This document shows, one piece after another, positions 6,950 to 9,164 of a stretch of 9,164 bases of DNA. The DNA lies in NCBI GenBank assembly GCA_002368685.1, contig DFEN01000085.1:1-9164 (forward strand), given 5' to 3'. A model generated the notes under the pieces. That model did no database searches, had not been told where the DNA came from, and worked only from the letters and a program-made list of their open reading frames with translations. The position numbers and the translations under genes were made by a program. This DNA comes from Lachnospiraceae bacterium UBA3801 (GTDB lineage: Bacteria > Bacillota > Clostridia > Lachnospirales > Lachnospiraceae). How positions within the stretch are numbered: the stretch's first letter is position 1; each line of letters starts with the position of its first letter.

Positions 6950-7432
6950 ATGAGACAGCCAGAATTAACAACACTTTGTTATATAGAAAAAGATAATAAA
7001 TATCTCATGCTTCATAGGGTGAAGAAGGAAAAGGATATCAACAAGGATAAGTATATTGGTGTTGGTGGACATTTCGAATATGGTGAAAGTCCGGATGAAT
7101 GCCTGATCCGAGAGGTAAAGGAGGAAACAGGACTTACGCTGCTTTCCTATAAACCGCGAGGGATAGTTACATTTATCTATGGAGATGCGACAAAGCCTGA
7201 GGAAAGAATCGTTGAGTATATGCATCTCTATACAGCGGATGAATTTGAAGGCGCGATGATTTGTTGTGATGAAGGCGATCTGGTTTGGGTAGATAAGTCT
7301 GAGGTTTATGATCTTCCTATTTGGGAAGGGGATAAAATATTCTTTAAACTGCTAGAGGAAAGAGAGGATTATTTTTCTCTAAAGCTTGTTTACTCTGAGA
7401 CAGACGAGCTAGTTCAGGTTGTGACTGTCTGA
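6950..7432 (+). CDS. Nudix hydrolase, MutT-like (probable 8-oxo-dGTP diphosphatase)
   Basis: This 160-residue cytoplasmic Nudix enzyme hydrolyses a nucleoside diphosphate linked to another moiety. The Nudix box GX5EX7REUXEEXGU is perfect: Gly40, Glu46, then REVKEETGL (54-62), with Glu58 and Glu59 as metal ligands. The N-terminal LTTLCYIEKDNKYLMLHRVKKE and the IGVGGHFE strand match the clostridial proteins usually annotated as 8-oxo-dGTP diphosphatase, which clean oxidised dGTP from the nucleotide pool. The exact substrate is inferred. A GTG at 6944 could extend the frame by two residues, but it overlaps the ribosome binding site AAGGAG (6939-6944), so ATG 6950 is chosen. The cation transporter gene follows after 42 bases in the same direction and is probably co-transcribed; a link through metal and oxidative stress is plausible but speculative. 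Confidence 0.93.
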   Translation: MRQPELTTLCYIEKDNKYLMLHRVKKEKDINKDKYIGVGGHFEYGESPDECLIREVKEETGLTLLSYKPRGIVTFIYGDATKPEERIVEYMHLYTADEFEGAMICCDEGDLVWVDKSEVYDLPIWEGDKIFFKLLEEREDYFSLKLVYSETDELVQVVTV

Positions 7433-7474
7433 TGTAAAATAGTTTGAGAAGTAAAAACAAAATTGGAGATAATC

Positions 7475-8581
7475 ATGGATCGCGAGAAACAGATAATTAA
7501 AACAAGTATAGTCGGCATTATAGCGAATATAGCCTTGGCATCGTTTAAAGCGGTGGTAGGGCTACTTTCTCGTTCAGTAGCAATTACATTAGATGCAGTT
7601 AATAACCTATCGGATGCGCTTTCTTCTATCATAACAATTATTGGTACGAAGATAGCAAATAAGAAGCCTGATAAGAAGCATCCGCTGGGACACGGAAGGG
7701 TTGAATACCTAAGTACTCTGGTTATCTCGATAATCATTTTATATGCCGGTGTTACTGCACTTATAGAATCGGTGAAGAAGATAATTCATCCAGAGGTTCC
7801 AGACTACAGCGCCGCCGCCATTGTGATAGTAACGGTTGCCATCTTTGTTAAGATATTCCTTGGACTCTATGTTAAAAAGAAGGGAAATGAATATAAGTCC
7901 GATGCGCTTGCTGCATCGGGGACGGATGCTCTATTCGATTCTATTATATCGACAGCAACTCTCGTTGCAGCAATTGTATTTATCATTACAGGTTTTAGTC
8001 TGGAGAGCTATCTTGGTGTAATTATTTCTGCGATAATTATCAAGTCCGGTTTTGAGATGATCAGAGAAACCATAAGCGAGATTCTCGGTGAGCGTGTTGA
8101 TTCTGATCTGGCTAGAAATGTTAAGAAGATAATCAAGGAATTCCCTGATGTATATGGAGCCTACGATCTAGTAATCCACAACTACGGACCAGAAATGCTA
8201 ATTGGTTCAGTGCATATTGAGGTTCCAGAAACATTAACAGCCAAGGAGCTCGATAAGCTAGGGCGAATGATCACTGGAAAGGTTTATGCGGAGACTGGAG
8301 TTACAATGACGGGAGTATCTGTTTATTCGGTTAATTCTCAGGATAAGGAAGCTGTCCAGATAGAGAAGGATATTAAGGAAGTGTGCCTCAGCCATGACGG
8401 CGTACTTGAGGTTCACGGCTTCTATTTAGAAAGAGAAGATAACACTATTAGGTTTGATGTAATAATAGATTATGACATCAAAGATAGAGAATCAATATAC
8501 GATCATATAACTGCTGAGGTGCAGGAAAAGTATCCAGATTATAAGATATGCCCGCTCCTAGACGTAGATATGTCAGAATAA
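7475..8581 (+). CDS. Cation diffusion facilitator (CDF) transporter, probable Mn2+ type, with extra C-terminal domain
   Basis: This 368-residue inner-membrane metal/proton antiporter exports divalent cations. The membrane part (about 8-200) has six segments; TM2 contains LDAVNNLSDALSS (39-51), the loop has HPLGHGRVEYLS (69-80), and TM5 contains SGTDALFDS (148-156). Aligned with zinc CDFs (HxxxD in both helices), the transport site reads Asn43/Asp47 and Asp151/Asp155, an ND-DD set as I recall for manganese exporters such as MntE; this suggests Mn2+ but is not proof. A standard CDF cytoplasmic domain (about 205-288, with IHNYGPEMLIGSVHIEV) is followed by a second small domain (about 292-368, VHGFYLERE...IRFDVIIDYD...YPDY) not found in YiiP-size members. 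A TTG at 7463 would add four residues but is next to the GGAG site (7465-7468), so ATG 7475 is used. The preceding gene is the Nudix hydrolase. Confidence 0.93.
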   Translation: MDREKQIIKTSIVGIIANIALASFKAVVGLLSRSVAITLDAVNNLSDALSSIITIIGTKIANKKPDKKHPLGHGRVEYLSTLVISIIILYAGVTALIESVKKIIHPEVPDYSAAAIVIVTVAIFVKIFLGLYVKKKGNEYKSDALAASGTDALFDSIISTATLVAAIVFIITGFSLESYLGVIISAIIIKSGFEMIRETISEILGERVDSDLARNVKKIIKEFPDVYGAYDLVIHNYGPEMLIGSVHIEVPETLTAKELDKLGRMITGKVYAETGVTMTGVSVYSVNSQDKEAVQIEKDIKEVCLSHDGVLEVHGFYLEREDNTIRFDVIIDYDIKDRESIYDHITAEVQEKYPDYKICPLLDVDMSE

Positions 8582-8701
8582 GGTTGCATTTTACGACAAA
8601 TAATAAACATTTCACTTCATATTAATCTTTTCTTAAGGTTTATGTTGTAAATTAATATCATCAGATGAAAGGCATTAAACATTTGAGTGAGGGTTAAAAG
8701 T

Positions 8702-8941
8702 ATGGATGAAGTGTTAAGAGGAAATAATGTAAAGAACGTGGATATTCCAAAGAGATTATTTACAGTAGCAATGGTGCTGATTATGGTGGCATTTGCAGCA
8801 GTAATGATAATGGTTGGGATATCCAATTTTATGGAGGCAGATATATTCTCTGGTTTGATTTACTCCATGATGGCAATAGTTGACGTAGCACTTATCACTA
8901 TGGGATTAAGAGAGTCAGCCGTTAACCGTGAAAGCGCTTGA
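8702..8941 (+). CDS. Small two-helix membrane protein of unknown function
   Basis: I do not recognise this 79-residue protein. It has a charged N-terminus (1-18), a hydrophobic helix at about 20-41, a short polar link containing Glu45 and Asp47, a second helix at about 48-69 that carries Asp61, and a charged C-terminus. Two helices with both ends probably cytoplasmic make an integral membrane hairpin without a signal peptide. The start at ATG 8702 is supported by GAGGG at 8689-8693, eight bases upstream; an earlier GTG at 8687 overlaps that site and is rejected. A weak promoter candidate (TTAAGG 8633-8638, TATCAT 8656-8661, 17-base spacer) lies in the 120-bp gap after the CDF gene. Its TGA stop (8939-8941) lies within the -35 box of the tRNA promoter. 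The good site, the fit between neighbours and typical codon use make it a likely real gene. Confidence 0.75.
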   Translation: MDEVLRGNNVKNVDIPKRLFTVAMVLIMVAFAAVMIMVGISNFMEADIFSGLIYSMMAIVDVALITMGLRESAVNRESA

Positions 8942-8979
8942 CAGACAAGGGGCAAAATGCTATTATATTTTAGCGCTTT
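8931..8979. repeat. 8-bp inverted repeat flanking the tRNA promoter
   Basis: AAAGCGCT (8931-8938) and its exact complement AGCGCTTT (8972-8979) bracket the TTGACA/TATTAT promoter. Each contains the self-complementary hexamer AGCGCT, with centres 39 bp apart. The left copy reads TGAAAGCGCTT and resembles the left half and centre of LacI/CcpA-type operators, but its right half departs from the consensus. The repeat is directly visible; a regulatory role is inferred. Confidence 0.5.
8938..8966 (+). promoter_or_regulatory. Near-consensus sigma-A promoter for the tRNA-Ser transcript
   Basis: A perfect TTGACA (8938-8943) and TATTAT (8961-8966, one mismatch) are separated by exactly 17 bases, making this the strongest promoter in the window. 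The predicted start is near 8973, giving a leader of about 113 bases before the tRNA. The -35 box overlaps the stop codon of the small membrane protein gene, so readthrough from that gene would run over this promoter. Confidence 0.85.
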
Positions 8980-8991
8980 GAAAAGAAGCGT
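8973..8991 (+). other. Possible 5'-end hairpin of the tRNA precursor
   Basis: CGCTT (8974-8978) pairs with AAGCG (8986-8990) around a seven-base loop, with a further G-U pair outside. If transcription starts near 8973, the primary transcript would begin in this stem, which could shield its 5' end. It is short and has no T-run, so it is not a terminator. Confidence 0.35.
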
Positions 8992-9056
8992 GGCTGTAAT
9001 AATCAGTTTATGCCGCTAATGGCTTAGACTTGGTAGAAGTAATTCAGCATATGTGC

Positions 9057-9079
9057 ATTGATTTGCTTTGCAAATCAAT
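9057..9079 (+). other. Perfect 10-bp hairpin just upstream of tRNA-Ser
   Basis: ATTGATTTGC (9057-9066) and GCAAATCAAT (9070-9079) are exact complements around a TTT loop. The stem ends six bases before the first base of the tRNA. There is no following T-run, so it is not an intrinsic terminator. It lies in the predicted tRNA leader; a role in processing of the precursor is possible but unproven. Confidence 0.65.
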
Positions 9080-9085
9080 ACCTAT

Positions 9086-9164
9086 GGAGATGTACTCAAG
9101 TGGCTGAAGAGGTGCCCCTGCTAAGGGTATAGGTCGTTAACGCGGCGCGAGGGTTCAAATCCCT
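9086..9164 (+). tRNA. tRNA-Ser (anticodon GCT), 3' end cut by window
   Basis: The sequence begins with acceptor strand GGAGATG (9086-9092), then TA, a D-arm with CTC/GAG stem, and an anticodon arm whose loop CTGCTAA (9118-9124) gives anticodon GCT (9120-9122), reading AGC and AGU serine codons. The long variable arm expected of tRNA-Ser is present (GTCG pairing with CGGC, about 9133-9146), followed by the T-arm GAGGG-TTCAAAT-CCCT, where the window stops. The missing part is the last T-stem base, the 3' acceptor strand and CCA. It closely resembles Bacillus/Clostridium tRNA-Ser(GCT). More tRNA genes may follow in the same operon beyond the window. Confidence 0.95.

Noticed and set aside
8619..8658. 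Inverted repeat ATATTAAT / ATTAATAT after the CDF gene as a terminator
   Set aside because: The stem is all A-T with a 24-base loop and no T-run in the right place; chance pairing is likely in such AT-rich DNA.
8687..8701. GTG start for the small membrane protein
   Set aside because: It overlaps the GAGGG site that correctly positions ATG 8702 and has no ribosome binding site of its own.
8929..8943. Bona fide CcpA catabolite-repression site
   Set aside because: TGAAAGCGCTT fits the left side and centre, but the right side reads GACA rather than the expected ending, and -35 constraint explains part of the sequence. It is kept only as a possible operator-like repeat.
8973..9085. T-box leader or an additional tRNA before tRNA-Ser
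   Set aside because: There is no T-box AGGGTGGNACCGCG-like sequence, no terminator, and no cloverleaf or TTCRA T-loop in this stretch.
9086..9164. tRNA-Ser as an integration site for a mobile element
   Set aside because: The 3' end of the tRNA lies outside the window and no integrase or duplicated attachment sequence is visible.

Overview
The window looks like ordinary chromosome from a low-to-moderate-GC Firmicute, most likely a Lachnospiraceae-type Clostridium relative (Butyrivibrio or Roseburia-like). This is inferred from AT-rich intergenic regions, strong AGGAGG-type ribosome binding sites, sigma-A style promoters, the style of the proteins (CorA with a long acidic N-terminus, MgtE, an ABC-2 triad, a clostridial-type CDF with an extra C-terminal domain) and a Bacillus/Clostridium-type tRNA-Ser(GCT). 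I see no phage, transposase, CRISPR or other mobile element, and no wholly unknown multi-gene system. The species is not determinable by eye.

Layout. (1) 1-656: the 3' part of a sensor histidine kinase on the + strand; the window opens at its phospho-accepting histidine. (2) 669-3149: a magnesium pair, mgtE (- strand) and corA (+ strand), transcribed divergently from a shared 210-bp region with recognisable promoters. (3) 3127-6895: an AraC-family regulator (- strand) that overlaps the 3' end of corA by 23 bp and is divergent from a three-gene ABC-2 exporter operon (ATPase, permease, permease) with translationally coupled junctions. The 235-bp intergenic region holds three copies of a 14-bp repeat spaced 31-32 bp apart, a 9-bp direct repeat and a palindrome, which together look like a regulator landing platform. 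(4) 6950-8581: a Nudix hydrolase and a cation diffusion facilitator, probably Mn2+-type, closely spaced on the + strand. (5) 8702-8941: a 79-residue two-helix membrane protein of unknown function. (6) 8931-9164: a near-consensus promoter whose -35 box overlaps that gene's stop codon, a structured leader, and a tRNA-Ser(GCT) cut by the window end.

How the genes may work together. Divalent metal homeostasis recurs (MgtE and CorA for Mg2+, the CDF for export of Mn2+ or similar metals). The AraC regulator and ABC exporter form a natural regulator/target pair; the substrate cannot be read from sequence. The most useful second looks are the repeat array between the regulator and the exporter, the kinase with non-canonical H-box and G1 residues, the extra domain and ND-DD metal site of the CDF, and the promoter/leader architecture in front of the tRNA. 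Four gene starts were moved downstream from the longest open frame because a good ribosome binding site sits immediately before an internal ATG.
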